Part shown: positions 1-8,842 of the stretch, one piece after another
Position numbering within the stretch: position 1 is the stretch's first letter
Layout of the letters: every line of letters begins with the position of its first letter
Position numbers and translations under genes: made by a program
Origin: Bacteroidota bacterium
Lineage (GTDB): Bacteria; Bacteroidota; Bacteroidia; Chitinophagales; Chitinophagaceae
Reading direction: 5' to 3'
Assembly: GCA_023430465.1 (NCBI GenBank)
Contig: JAEZAM010000094.1
Location: forward strand, 8,835-72,834
Length of the DNA: 64,000 bases
Notes under the pieces: generated by a model
What the model saw: the letters and a program-made list of their open reading frames with translations, nothing else
Database searches by the model: none
Told to the model about the DNA's origin: nothing

Positions 1-2389
1 ACATCCAGAGCAACACACCTGCAGCCAGCAGCAGGATCAGTACCATGAACCAGATCGTCTTCCAGAACGGTGGTCTTATGGTGATGGGGATCGTGGTCAT
101 CGTTTGCATCCAGTTGCTCTTGCCATCTGTGCTCCGCACCATGAAAATGTATTCCCCGGCGGGCACGTTCGTATAGGATGCCGTCTGTTTTCTACCGCAA
201 TACACCCAGTCCTTGTCAAACCCCTCCAGTTTGTAGGCATATTGAATGGACGATGCTTCAAGGTGGAATGGCGAGGAGAAATCGATGGAAAAAAAGTTCT
301 GCCGGTAATTCAAACTGACATTGGTGTTTTCACCAAATGGCTTTTCTTCCTGGAAAACTTTGAATCCTGATATCAGTGGGGGTAGTTGTTCGGAAAGTGC
401 CTGGAACTTACTGGGCTCGATGACAACGAGGTTGTCCAGCATCGTACCAACGATCTGATCACCCATTCTGATCAGGCTGTTCCAGTGGTCATTGAAGGAG
501 TAGGTGACTTCTATCTTGACCTGCGTCACTAACCTGGTGCGGGGTTGAATACAAACCAGCCCTTCCCTTGAAATACCCCAAAGGCGGCCCTGTACATCAG
601 TTTCGAGGTCGGTAAAACGATTGTTCAGAAGCCCGTCTTTTGAAGTGACGGAATCAAGCAACTGGCCAGAAGTACTGTATTTGTACATGCCTTTCTTCCG
701 GACGCTGACCCAGACGTTTTGCTGGTTATCCTGTGCTATCGAAAGGATATCGTCCTTAGCCAGGATTGAATCCTTTGGCCGCGAAAACCTGCCCGTCGAA
801 TAGTCATAGATGCGGATGCCGCTGTTCCATTTTGCGATCCACACCAGGCCTTGCTTCGTTTCAAAATAACAGCGGGTGTTTCCTTCCGCATAATCACCGA
901 ATGCAGGATCACCTTCATTGAACCGGATACAGGCTTTTGTGCCTGGATCATATCGAAACACACCTTCGTCCCAGATGGCAAACCAAACATTTCCGCGTGA
1001 GTCCTGTCTGATCCACGATACGCCCCTGATGTTCTCTTTTTTGTAACCCGGGTAGCTGGTGAATGTCCGAAAGGTTTTTGTCAACGGGTTAAATATCCTG
1101 ATACCATTAATCGTGGTGCACCAAAGCTCGCCGTTGATATAAACAAGATCGAAGATCTCGTTCCAGCGCAGTTCCGTTTTTTCGGGATAAAATCGTTCAA
1201 AAGTTTTGGCCGCTGTGTCATACTTTACCAGCCCCTCCATTTTACCCAGCCACCAGGTACCGCGTTTATCGGATGCAACAGCGTTTACATTGGCGAAATT
1301 TGTTGTCAGGAAGAATGGGTAGCTCGGTACCTTGATGACGTTCTTTACAAATGAGTGGCGGTTGTACCTGCTGACACCGTTGATGGTCGCCAGCCACACG
1401 TTGCCGTAGCTATCCTGGAATGCATCGTTGAAAAATCCGTAGCCGATGGAGTAAGGCAGGTTTTCGTCATAGACGATCTTTTCAAACTTACCGTCCGGCG
1501 TTTTTACGAACGCCGTATAAAGCCAGGTTGACACCCATAACCGATCCTCATTATCGAAGAAGAGTGTATTCGGCCCGGAATCAAGTTTTAGCAACGGGTC
1601 ATCATTGATATGCGTTATCCGCCGCTCTTCACGGGTGGAGAAGTTGTAATAGACGAGCGTATTATCGAACACATCACCAAACCATATATTACCGGTGCGA
1701 TCAATGGCGACAGAGTTCACCGCATGGTTGGTGAACACGGGGAGACCATCAGGATTATGTCGGTTTGAATAAACGGCCTGCCGATTCAGGTCCAGCAGGA
1801 AGAGTCCCTCATTTGCGCCGATCCAAAATCCATTACGAAGGGAGTCATATACAAACCCGGCATGGAAGCACCCCACATTGGCAAGTTCCTTAGCCCAGGT
1901 ATATTTTTCACCGATAGGAATGAACCGTCCGTTTTCCTCCAGGTAGATGCCTTTCGATGAAGCGGCCCAGAGTTTTCCCTGCTTGTCATGACGAAACTGG
2001 CTGATGGCAATTCGCTCGGTTCCTGGTTTGCCATTAACCAGGATGTCTACCTTTCTGATGGTATTGTTGGTCTTGTCGAGCACACCGGCGCCTGCTTCGG
2101 TACCAAACCATATCTTACCCTCTCCATGAGAAGTGATTGCTGCTATTACATCGCCCAGGCCTGCGGGGTAGCCGGGCAGGGCACTGTTCCAAAGTTTGAA
2201 ATGGCTGCCATCGAAGCGATTCAGTCCGTTGAGGGCGCCCATCCACATGAAGCCTTCATTGTCACGAAAGACGCTTCGGATCTCACGGGTGGAGAGGCCG
2301 TCCTTTGGCTTCAGATTATCGAAAAGGTATTGCGCGCGCAGGGACTGCACGGAGAGTAAGACAAATAAGAAGAGCAGGGGAATCCGCAT
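1..2389 (-). CDS. Hybrid two-component-type sensor, N-terminal part (runs off window)
   Basis: The visible 796 residues are the extracytoplasmic half of a large sensor. A signal peptide (about 1-20) is followed by repeated beta-propeller blades with the Reg_prop signature (runs such as DNEGFMWMGA, DRTGNIWFGD and DSYGNVWLA recur every 40-50 residues). A Y_Y_Y Ig-like domain follows (about 700-765, motif YKLEGFDKDWVYC), then a membrane helix at the very end (about 777-796). In Bacteroidota this order precedes a histidine kinase, either a full hybrid two-component system with AraC output or a LytS-type kinase. The output part lies outside the window, so which one is unknown. It starts 102 bp from the DUF420 gene and has its own upstream region. 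Confidence in the family is high, in the exact class lower. Confidence 0.88.
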   Translation of the reverse strand, partial: MRIPLLFLFVLLSVQSLRAQYLFDNLKPKDGLSTREIRSVFRDNEGFMWMGALNGLNRFDGSHFKLWNSALPGYPAGLGDVIAAITSHGEGKIWFGTEAGAGVLDKTNNTIRKVDILVNGKPGTERIAISQFRHDKQGKLWAASSKGIYLEENGRFIPIGEKYTWAKELANVGCFHAGFVYDSLRNGFWIGANEGLFLLDLNRQAVYSNRHNPDGLPVFTNHAVNSVAIDRTGNIWFGDVFDNTLVYYNFSTREERRITHINDDPLLKLDSGPNTLFFDNEDRLWVSTWLYTAFVKTPDGKFEKIVYDENLPYSIGYGFFNDAFQDSYGNVWLATINGVSRYNRHSFVKNVIKVPSYPFFLTTNFANVNAVASDKRGTWWLGKMEGLVKYDTAAKTFERFYPEKTELRWNEIFDLVYINGELWCTTINGIRIFNPLTKTFRTFTSYPGYKKENIRGVSWIRQDSRGNVWFAIWDEGVFRYDPGTKACIRFNEGDPAFGDYAEGNTRCYFETKQGLVWIAKWNSGIRIYDYSTGRFSRPKDSILAKDDILSIAQDNQQNVWVSVRKKGMYKYSTSGQLLDSVTSKDGLLNNRFTDLETDVQGRLWGISREGLVCIQPRTRLVTQVKIEVTYSFNDHWNSLIRMGDQIVGTMLDNLVVIEPSKFQALSEQLPPLISGFKVFQEEKPFGENTNVSLNYRQNFFSIDFSSPFHLEASSIQYAYKLEGFDKDWVYCGRKQTASYTNVPAGEYIFMVRSTDGKSNWMQTMTTIPITIRPPFWKTIWFMVLILLLAAGVLLWM

Positions 2390-2490
2390 GTAATCAGACC
2401 TTGGCAATACTAATATATAAATATTGTCAACCCTTTTCAAAAAGCGGGATCGGATTAGCCTGCGGCTCTGCCTGTGCAACGAACGGTAAC

Positions 2491-3075
2491 CTATACGTAA
2501 TAGGGGTTGATCATCAGGTACACGATCACACCGGTGATGGCTACATATAACCACACCGGCCACGTGAAGCGCGCGAGGCGGCGATGATTTTTCCATTCAC
2601 CCGTCATCGCACGGTAGGCGGTAAACAGTATGAACGGGAGTATCACACCTGCAAGCGGGATATGCGTAAGCAGGATAAAATAATAAAACTTGCGGGTGTG
2701 GCCGGCAGCAGCAAGTTCTTCAGCATTCAGTTCACCGCTGTGATCCAGATCACCATAGATGGTATCACCAGCAAAAAGATGATGACAGATATAACTGACA
2801 AGAAAGAGAATTGACAGGACCATGGCGGTCATCATCATTCTTTTATGGGTATTGTATCGCTTTGTCTTTACGGCGATCAGTGCAAAAACGAGCAGCACCG
2901 CCACCATAGTATTGATGACGGCATTAGCCAGTGCAAAATAGTGTACGTCAAATCCGAGGTTGACGTCAAGGCGCACCCTGCTGAGGATAACGATAGCGGT
3001 GAATACGATGACAGAAAAAATAATGATGAGGGTTCCCGCCCTTTTATCATTCTTTCGCCAGACCGGTTGGAGCAT
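2491..3075 (-). CDS. DUF420 family membrane protein
   Basis: A 194-residue protein with five predicted membrane segments. The conserved His residues lie in and around segments 2 to 4 (HYFALANAVINT, HKRMM, YICHHLF, LLTHIPLAG). This matches DUF420, a family commonly found beside heme-copper oxidase and SCO1 genes and related to CtaM-like oxidase assembly proteins. The start overlaps the end of the sco gene by 29 bp, so the two are translationally linked. It is the last gene of the respiratory cluster. A role in oxidase assembly is inferred from neighbourhood. The reaction is not known. Confidence 0.85.
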   Translation of the reverse strand: MLQPVWRKNDKRAGTLIIIFSVIVFTAIVILSRVRLDVNLGFDVHYFALANAVINTMVAVLLVFALIAVKTKRYNTHKRMMMTAMVLSILFLVSYICHHLFAGDTIYGDLDHSGELNAEELAAAGHTRKFYYFILLTHIPLAGVILPFILFTAYRAMTGEWKNHRRLARFTWPVWLYVAITGVIVYLMINPYYV

Positions 3076-3871
3076 TGTTCTTTCTTTTTAGTATATAGAC
3101 CAGCAGTCCCACCCCTATAATAGCGGCGAGGAAGGCGATGGCCATAATTTGTAATTTGCCTGCAAAGAAGCTCCGTCTGTTTGGATCCTTTTCCATGGTC
3201 AGGAGAATGATATCATTTGCAAGCCGGCCAAGGTCTTTGTCATCAAGACCATGATAGTATCCACGTACCTGCCTGTTGGTATCGATCAGTACAAAATAAT
3301 CGCTGTGAATGAAGTTAGAGTCCACGCCCTCGCCGTCCATTACACCGATCTTCATTTCCTGGATAGCATAATCGTAAATAGCTTTTTTCTCTCCCGTGAG
3401 CAACCACCACTGTTCAGGGTTGATCTGAAATCTGTCAGCCCAATACTTCAGCCGTTGGACCGAGTCACGTTCAGGATCAATGCTGAACGAAAGGAAATGC
3501 AGGAAATCCGGGGTTTTATCGCCTACACGCTGCGAGTTGGTGATCGAAGTCTGCAGCTTCTTCATGTTGAGTGTCATGCCCGGGCAGATGGTAGGGCAAT
3601 GGGTAAAGAAAAAATCGGCAACAACCACTTTACCTTTTAGCTTATCCCAACCCACCTGCTCACCAAGCTGGTTGGTGAGCGAAAATGCTGGCAATCGGTG
3701 CCAGGCAGTATCTGAATATTCCTTTCCGCGTTTGGTGGTGGTGATGATGGAATCAGCGTGATAGTGGCGAGGCATCACGATGGCCTTATCGCTGGTGGCT
3801 TTTACAATGAGGTAACAGACCAGGGGAAGAAGTGCTGCGATGAGGATAGCATATAATGCTGTTTTGTTCAT
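3047..3871 (-). CDS. sco: SCO1/SenC copper chaperone
   Basis: A 274-residue thioredoxin-fold protein that delivers copper to the CuA centre of oxidase subunit II. A membrane anchor occupies about 1-24. The copper motif THCPTICPG gives Cys92 and Cys96, and the distal ligand is the His in NFIHSDYF (about 188). A second hydrophobic helix near the C terminus (about 245-265) is followed by a Lys/Arg-rich tail, which is less usual for the family. The ATG at 3871 was chosen over a longer reading because upstream codons lie inside a terminator-like hairpin. That hairpin ends only 10-15 nt before this ATG. Confidence 0.93.
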   Translation of the reverse strand: MNKTALYAILIAALLPLVCYLIVKATSDKAIVMPRHYHADSIITTTKRGKEYSDTAWHRLPAFSLTNQLGEQVGWDKLKGKVVVADFFFTHCPTICPGMTLNMKKLQTSITNSQRVGDKTPDFLHFLSFSIDPERDSVQRLKYWADRFQINPEQWWLLTGEKKAIYDYAIQEMKIGVMDGEGVDSNFIHSDYFVLIDTNRQVRGYYHGLDDKDLGRLANDIILLTMEKDPNRRSFFAGKLQIMAIAFLAAIIGVGLLVYILKRKNNAPTGLAKE

Positions 3872-3880
3872 GCTATGTAA

Positions 3881-3926
3881 TAAAAAACCACCGGCCTGCA
3901 AAATTGTTCAAATCCAGGCCGGTGGT
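3881..3926 (-). terminator. Intrinsic terminator-like hairpin before sco
   Basis: A perfect 12-bp inverted repeat (3887-3898 with 3915-3926, arm ACCACCGGCCTG) with a 16-nt loop. On the minus strand it is followed by a run of T (plus-strand A run 3882-3887). It lies after the subunit IV gene (stop at 3946) and 10-15 nt before the sco ATG, so it would cut transcription between the oxidase genes and sco/DUF420 unless read through. Confidence 0.8.
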
Positions 3927-3945
3927 CAGTATTTTAAAAAAAAGC

Positions 3946-4395
3946 TTACTGTTTCCCAGGCTCTGGCTGTGCTGGCTTGGCCGGCGCGGCATGATGCTCT
4001 TTAGGTGTTGTCGTTTCGCGGAAATACGGATCGTATTCATTGCGAAGATTCCGGTAAGAGTTTCCATCGATGATGAATGCTGCGATGAACCAGATAAACA
4101 GCATTAAAGGCACTACGATGGTCATGATCATATTGCGGATCTCGTCACCGAGGTGCATGAAAATCGATACGATGTAATATGCCTTTGCAAGGGTGAGGAT
4201 ACAAACCACTCCTTTGAATGCCAGGATGGCAAAACTTGGCGCAGACTCCCAGCTATAGAGCAGCAACCCTATACCGAGTTCCACCACGGTCAGGATCGAC
4301 AACAGGATGGTTGTGCTTCTGACACGTTTCTTGAAGTCGGCGTCTGATACGTGATGTTCGAAAGTTATTTCTGATGATGTTGAGTGATGTTCCAT
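3946..4395 (-). CDS. Cytochrome c oxidase subunit IV (prokaryotic COX4/CyoD type)
   Basis: A 149-residue membrane protein with three helices (about 28-48, 56-78, 87-110), matching the small fourth subunit of bacterial heme-copper oxidases. The signature AKAYYIVSIFMHL is typical of the COX4_pro/CyoD family. The N terminus is His-rich (MEHHSTSSEITFEHH) and the tail is Pro/Ala/Lys-rich and probably disordered. It follows the subunit III gene by 38 bp in the oxidase cluster. The subunit supports assembly and has no cofactor of its own. Confidence 0.88.
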   Translation of the reverse strand: MEHHSTSSEITFEHHVSDADFKKRVRSTTILLSILTVVELGIGLLLYSWESAPSFAILAFKGVVCILTLAKAYYIVSIFMHLGDEIRNMIMTIVVPLMLFIWFIAAFIIDGNSYRNLRNEYDPYFRETTTPKEHHAAPAKPAQPEPGKQ

Positions 4396-4433
4396 GTCTT
4401 AAATTCTTAAATAAATTAATTCAATGCCGTTCG

Positions 4434-5306
4434 TCAGATCAGGTAGAAGCAAAGGAATACGAATACCCAAACCAGGTCAACGAAGTGCCAGTAAAGCCCG
4501 GCCTTTTCGATCATCAGGTAATGGCCTCTGCGATGAAATACGTCTTTCTGCGCCATGATGAGCATAATGATATTGATCACCACCCCTGAGAAAACGTGGA
4601 AACCGTGGAAACCGGTGATGCCATAAAAATATCCGCCGAACGCTACAGGTCCTTTTTCACGAATGTGCAGAGCAGCAGTGTTGATTTTCGCCAGCAGCTC
4701 CTCTTTTGGCATTTTCATGAGCACATCGTGGTTCAATGCGTGATCCTGTGAGTGTGCAAGAAGTGCCAATGAATGTTGGGATGAATTGTTCAGCGCTGCA
4801 TTCACTGCGGCGGGATCAGCAAGCTTACCCCATGGGTTTACGGTTGTGGTCTGTCCAACCCATTGAATTTGTCCATCGATCAGTGTTGCATGTTCGCCGG
4901 TGATCAGGTGATGCCACTCCCAGGCCTGGCAACCGAGGAAGGCGAGCCCGCCCACGATGGTCCAGCCCAGCCATTTGATCACACCGGCCTTATCACCTTT
5001 GTGACCTGCGTGTACGGCCAGTACCATGGTCACAGAGCTGATGATCAGGATGAAGGTCATTACAGAAACGAAGGCGAGAGGAAGATTGGCATGTCCTGCG
5101 CCGGGAAAGGCATTGAAAACGACGTTCGGGTCAGGCCAGAAGTTCTGGCTGAAACGGATCGTTCCATATGAAATCAGGAATGCACCAAAGGTGAATGCGT
5201 CACTCATCAGGAAGTACCACATCATCAACTTGCCGTATTCGAGGTTGAACGGGCTCTTACCTCCACTCCACCATTTGGTCTGCTGCGCTGTAACTGTTGT
5301 CGCCAT
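4434..5306 (-). CDS. Cytochrome c oxidase subunit III, long form
   Basis: A 290-residue subunit III with about seven helices and the family signatures GFHGFHVFSG and YWHFVDLVWVFVF at the C terminus. A polar insert of about 65 residues (roughly 145-210, rich in Ala, Asn and His) sits between helices and is absent from the shorter paralog next to it. It lies 41 bp downstream of that second subunit III gene. Two subunit III genes in one cluster are typical of Bacteroidota caa3/aa3 loci linked to alternative complex III. The ATG at 5306 gives the expected cytoplasmic N terminus. Confidence 0.92.
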   Translation of the reverse strand: MATTVTAQQTKWWSGGKSPFNLEYGKLMMWYFLMSDAFTFGAFLISYGTIRFSQNFWPDPNVVFNAFPGAGHANLPLAFVSVMTFILIISSVTMVLAVHAGHKGDKAGVIKWLGWTIVGGLAFLGCQAWEWHHLITGEHATLIDGQIQWVGQTTTVNPWGKLADPAAVNAALNNSSQHSLALLAHSQDHALNHDVLMKMPKEELLAKINTAALHIREKGPVAFGGYFYGITGFHGFHVFSGVVINIIMLIMAQKDVFHRRGHYLMIEKAGLYWHFVDLVWVFVFLCFYLI

Positions 5307-5347
5307 GTCAGTTGTTTCTATTTATAAAATCCCGCTCTTCTGTGTTA

Positions 5348-5971
5348 TTACCCGATGATCAGGAAGAAAACAAGCAGATAGAGCCATAATATGTCTACAA
5401 AATGCCAGTAGGTTGCTGCAACTTCGATGCCTACCGGGCTGTATGTTTTTATCTTGCCTACGAACGTCTTAAAGAACATCACGATCAGTGCAATCACCCC
5501 ACCAAGTACATGGATACCATGCAGTCCGAAAATGATGTACAGGAACTGGGCGGCACCAGCGGATCCGTCAAAGCGGATGTTCTGGTTCCACAGAATGTTG
5601 AATCCCATTACCTGCAGGATCACGAACGTCACTCCCAGCACCAGCGTCGCTGCCACGAGGTAGCGGTAGGCCGACATGTTGCGCTGTTTAAAAGATCTGA
5701 CTGCCATCTGGATAGTGATGCTGCTCCCTATCATGATGGCGGTAGATACCAGGAATATTTCCGGCATCCTTACATCCCGCCAGCCGACCATGTTACTTTT
5801 CACGATGAAGGCGCTGGTAAGGCCAGCAAACATCATCAGCATGCTCGCTATCGCAACCCACAACGTGAACTTGTGGGGATGTAATTTTTTTCTCTGCCCA
5901 CTCTGTTCCGCGGGGCTATGTGCGGTATTCTCCATGTTCAGTTCTGTCACCATGTCCATCTCTCTTTTCAT
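5348..5971 (-). CDS. Cytochrome c oxidase subunit III, short form
   Basis: A 207-residue protein with five helices, the GLHGIHVLGGV motif and the terminal YWHFVDILWLYLLVFF motif shared by CoxC/CyoC. It is a divergent paralog of the 290-residue subunit III just downstream and resembles the CyoC-like short form. The N terminus has several possible starts (Met1, Met5, Met7). The first is kept because it lies 7 bp after the ctaB stop codon, the tight spacing expected in this operon. Confidence 0.9.
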   Translation of the reverse strand: MKREMDMVTELNMENTAHSPAEQSGQRKKLHPHKFTLWVAIASMLMMFAGLTSAFIVKSNMVGWRDVRMPEIFLVSTAIMIGSSITIQMAVRSFKQRNMSAYRYLVAATLVLGVTFVILQVMGFNILWNQNIRFDGSAGAAQFLYIIFGLHGIHVLGGVIALIVMFFKTFVGKIKTYSPVGIEVAATYWHFVDILWLYLLVFFLIIG

Positions 5972-5978
5972 TTATTCC

Positions 5979-6854
5979 CTAAGCCTTACTGAGCAGAAGC
6001 GCCAGCAACACTACCGGGAGATATAAATAACTTCCAAACATCACTCTTCTTGCTGCGGGCACCTCCATTGTCTGATAGAGCTTAATGCTCCTGTACAGCA
6101 TGAAGATATTTGCCGCTACGATCAATCCCAGGCTCACAAGACCGCTTGCATCGCTGTAGTCACACATCCCGGTGAAATAGGGGACAAGTGTGATGGGAAA
6201 CAACAGCGTTGAATAGATCACCGTCTGGAACGCTGTGAACTTCGTTGGTCCCTGGTCAGCAGGCAACAGCTTGAAGCCAACCTTGGAATAGTCCACGTGC
6301 GCCACCCAGGCAATTGCCCAGAAATGGGGGAACTGCCAGAGAAACTGGATGCCAAACAGGACCCATCCGCCAAAGGACAGCCTGTCATCACCTGCAGCCC
6401 AGCCGATCAGGCAGGGCAGCGCTCCCGGCACGGCACCAACCAGCACGGCGATAGAGCCTACCTTCTTCAGCGGCGTGTAGATGAACGCATAAAGAAAAAG
6501 GCTGAACGCAGCTACGGTGGCGGCTATCACGTTGAAGAAATAACCCAGCATAAAAACGCCAAGCACTCCCGTGATCACCGCAAAGGCCCATCCTTCCTGC
6601 GCGCTCATGCGTCCGGCAGCAATTGGCCTGTTGCCCGTACGCTTCATCTGCGCATCGGTATCCTTTTCCACGACCTGGTTGATAGCATTTGCACTACCCG
6701 TTACCAGCATCCCGGCTACAAAGAGCAATCCAATCATCACCCAATCATACTCCACCACTTTCGGCGCCAGCAGGTAACTGATCACACTGCTGAACACCAC
6801 CATTATACTGAGCGAAAGCTTTACTAACTGTAAATAATCCTTGATCTTGTTCAT
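5979..6854 (-). CDS. ctaB: Protoheme IX farnesyltransferase (heme O synthase)
   Basis: A 291-residue UbiA-superfamily enzyme that attaches a farnesyl chain to heme B to make heme O, the precursor of the heme A used by this oxidase. Both Asp-rich motifs are visible: NAINQVVEKDTDAQMKRTGNRP near 75-97 (Mg-diphosphate binding) and HVDYSKVGFKLLP later. Nine hydrophobic helices fit the family. The ATG at 6854 starts the native-looking N terminus MNKIKDYLQLVKL. An upstream in-frame Met would add ten residues that run into the inverted-repeat element. Confidence 0.94.
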   Translation of the reverse strand: MNKIKDYLQLVKLSLSIMVVFSSVISYLLAPKVVEYDWVMIGLLFVAGMLVTGSANAINQVVEKDTDAQMKRTGNRPIAAGRMSAQEGWAFAVITGVLGVFMLGYFFNVIAATVAAFSLFLYAFIYTPLKKVGSIAVLVGAVPGALPCLIGWAAGDDRLSFGGWVLFGIQFLWQFPHFWAIAWVAHVDYSKVGFKLLPADQGPTKFTAFQTVIYSTLLFPITLVPYFTGMCDYSDASGLVSLGLIVAANIFMLYRSIKLYQTMEVPAARRVMFGSYLYLPVVLLALLLSKA

Positions 6855-6870
6855 CACGTTTCTCTGTTTC

Positions 6871-6974
6871 AACTTAAAACTCAAAACTTAAAACTCAAAA
6901 CGTGATCATTATATCTTAAGAATGCCTGCCTTTTTTCTGCTAACAGGAAATTTTTAAGTTTTAACTTTTAAGTT
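6871..6974. repeat. AACTTAAAA inverted repeat between coxA and ctaB
   Basis: Two 23-nt arms (6871-6893 and 6952-6974), built from the words AACTTAAAA and ACTCAAAA, are inverted copies with two mismatches at the centre and a 58-nt spacer. The element fills most of the 130-bp gap between coxA and ctaB, far longer than the other gaps in this part of the operon. A related one-armed run occurs at 48260-48288. It may form an RNA hairpin after coxA. Confidence 0.75.
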
Positions 6975-6984
6975 TTCAGTTTCC

Positions 6985-8796
6985 TCAGTGTTTGCTTTCA
7001 TTCGCTCCCACAGGTTCTGTCTGGGGAATGAATTCTCTTCCGTCTTTTCCATAGTCATACGCCCAGCGATGAACTTCAGGGATCTCGCCTGTCCAGTTAC
7101 CGTGGCCAGGATTGATCGGTGTTGTCCACTCGAGTGTATTGGCACCCCAGGGGTTCTGTGATGTAACCTTGCGCCCTTTGAATATGGAGTAGAAGAAATT
7201 GAATACAAACATCAGTTGCACAGCGAATACAACTACAGTTACTACGGTGATCATTTTATCAAGATCGCCAAACTGGTTGAACGAAACCCAGATGCTCTTG
7301 TCAAGATAACGACGTGGGATACCTGCCAGTCCCTGGTAGTGCATTGGCCAGAAGATCAGGTAAGCACCGGCGATCGTCACCCAGAAATGCAGGTAGCCAA
7401 GCGTGCTGTTCAGGTAGCGGCCATACATTTTAGGGAACCAGTGATAGATACCCGCGAACATACCGAACATAGAGGCCACGCCCATTACAATGTGGAAGTG
7501 TGCCACAACGAACATGGTATCGTGCAGGTGAATATCGATAGTGGAGTTTCCGAGGAAGATACCGGTAAGACCACCGGAGATGAACAGGCTCACGAAGCCA
7601 ATACCAAAGAGCATGGCCGGGGTGAACCGGATATTACCACGCCAGAGCGTCGTAAGCCAGTTGAACACCTTGATAGCTGATGGTACAGCGATCAACAGGG
7701 TCAACAGAACGAACACAGATCCGAGGAACGGATTCAGGCCGGTGACAAACATGTGGTGCGCCCAGACCAGGAAGGCCAGGATAGCGATAGCGAACAGCGA
7801 ACCAAGCATCGCCATGTAACCGAAGATCGGTTTGCGGCTGTTTACTGATAATATTTCTGATACCATTCCCATTGCAGGGAGAAGGATGATGTAAACTTCA
7901 GGGTGACCAAGGAACCAGAAAAGGTGCTGGAACAGGATTGCGCTACCGCCTTCATTCGGGAGGATCTCACCATTCACAACGATATCACTAAGGAAGAAGC
8001 TGGTTCCGATGTTGCGGTCAAACAACAACAGGATAGCTCCGGATAACAATACAGGGAAAGAAAGTACGCCCAGCACCGCAGTGAAGAACAGTGCCCAGAT
8101 AGGAAGCGGCAGACGTGTCATGCTCATTCCTTTCGTACGCATGTTCAGGATGGTGGAGATATAGTTCAGGCCACCGAGCAGTGATGACACAATGAAGAGC
8201 GCCATACTGATCAGCCAGAGGTCAGCGCCGATCTTGGATCCGTCACCTGCCTGGCGAAGCGCACTGAGCGGAGGGTACATTGTCCATCCGCCACTGGCCG
8301 GACCGGTTTGCACAAAGAGTGAACCCAACATGATGATGCCTGCCAGGAAGAAGAACCAGTAGGAAAGCATGTTCAGGAATGGAGATGCCATGTCTCTTGC
8401 ACCGATCTGGAGGGGAATGAGGAAGTTGGCAAACGTACCGCTCAAGCCCGCAGTCAATACGAAGAATACGAGGATCGTACCGTGCATGGTCACAAGTGCA
8501 TAATAGAATTCAGGCTGGATGGTTCCGCCTTTCGCCCAATTACCGAAGAACGTTTCGAGAATGGGAAATGACTGACCGGGATAACCTAGTTGCAGGCGGA
8601 ACAACACCGAAAATAAACCCCCGATGATGGCCCAGATGATACCCGTAACAAGAAATTGCTTGGCAATCATCTTATGGTCCATGCTGAACACATACTTGGA
8701 GATAAATGACTGGTGATGATGACCATGATCATCATGATGGTGATGAACGTCGTGTCCCACTACTGCGTCAGAATGTACATGCAATGCTTCACTCAT
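6985..8796 (-). CDS. coxA: Cytochrome c oxidase subunit I
   Basis: The 603-residue catalytic subunit of an aa3-type oxidase. It reduces oxygen to water at heme a3-CuB and pumps protons. Seen: WFLGHPEVYIIL (CuB His and the cross-linked Tyr of A-family oxidases), AHHMFVTG, and HDTMFVVAHFHIVMG carrying the heme a3 and heme a ligands. The N terminus has an unusual His/Asp cluster (residues about 6-28, including HHHHDDHGHHH) before the first helix, which could bind metal. The gene follows coxB by 46 bp. The ATG at 8796 fits the spacing. Confidence 0.96.
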   Translation of the reverse strand: MSEALHVHSDAVVGHDVHHHHDDHGHHHQSFISKYVFSMDHKMIAKQFLVTGIIWAIIGGLFSVLFRLQLGYPGQSFPILETFFGNWAKGGTIQPEFYYALVTMHGTILVFFVLTAGLSGTFANFLIPLQIGARDMASPFLNMLSYWFFFLAGIIMLGSLFVQTGPASGGWTMYPPLSALRQAGDGSKIGADLWLISMALFIVSSLLGGLNYISTILNMRTKGMSMTRLPLPIWALFFTAVLGVLSFPVLLSGAILLLFDRNIGTSFFLSDIVVNGEILPNEGGSAILFQHLFWFLGHPEVYIILLPAMGMVSEILSVNSRKPIFGYMAMLGSLFAIAILAFLVWAHHMFVTGLNPFLGSVFVLLTLLIAVPSAIKVFNWLTTLWRGNIRFTPAMLFGIGFVSLFISGGLTGIFLGNSTIDIHLHDTMFVVAHFHIVMGVASMFGMFAGIYHWFPKMYGRYLNSTLGYLHFWVTIAGAYLIFWPMHYQGLAGIPRRYLDKSIWVSFNQFGDLDKMITVVTVVVFAVQLMFVFNFFYSIFKGRKVTSQNPWGANTLEWTTPINPGHGNWTGEIPEVHRWAYDYGKDGREFIPQTEPVGANESKH

Positions 8797-8842
8797 AATC
8801 TTTATTTTTCCGGCTCTGCTTGCCGATTTTCTTTAATAGTTT

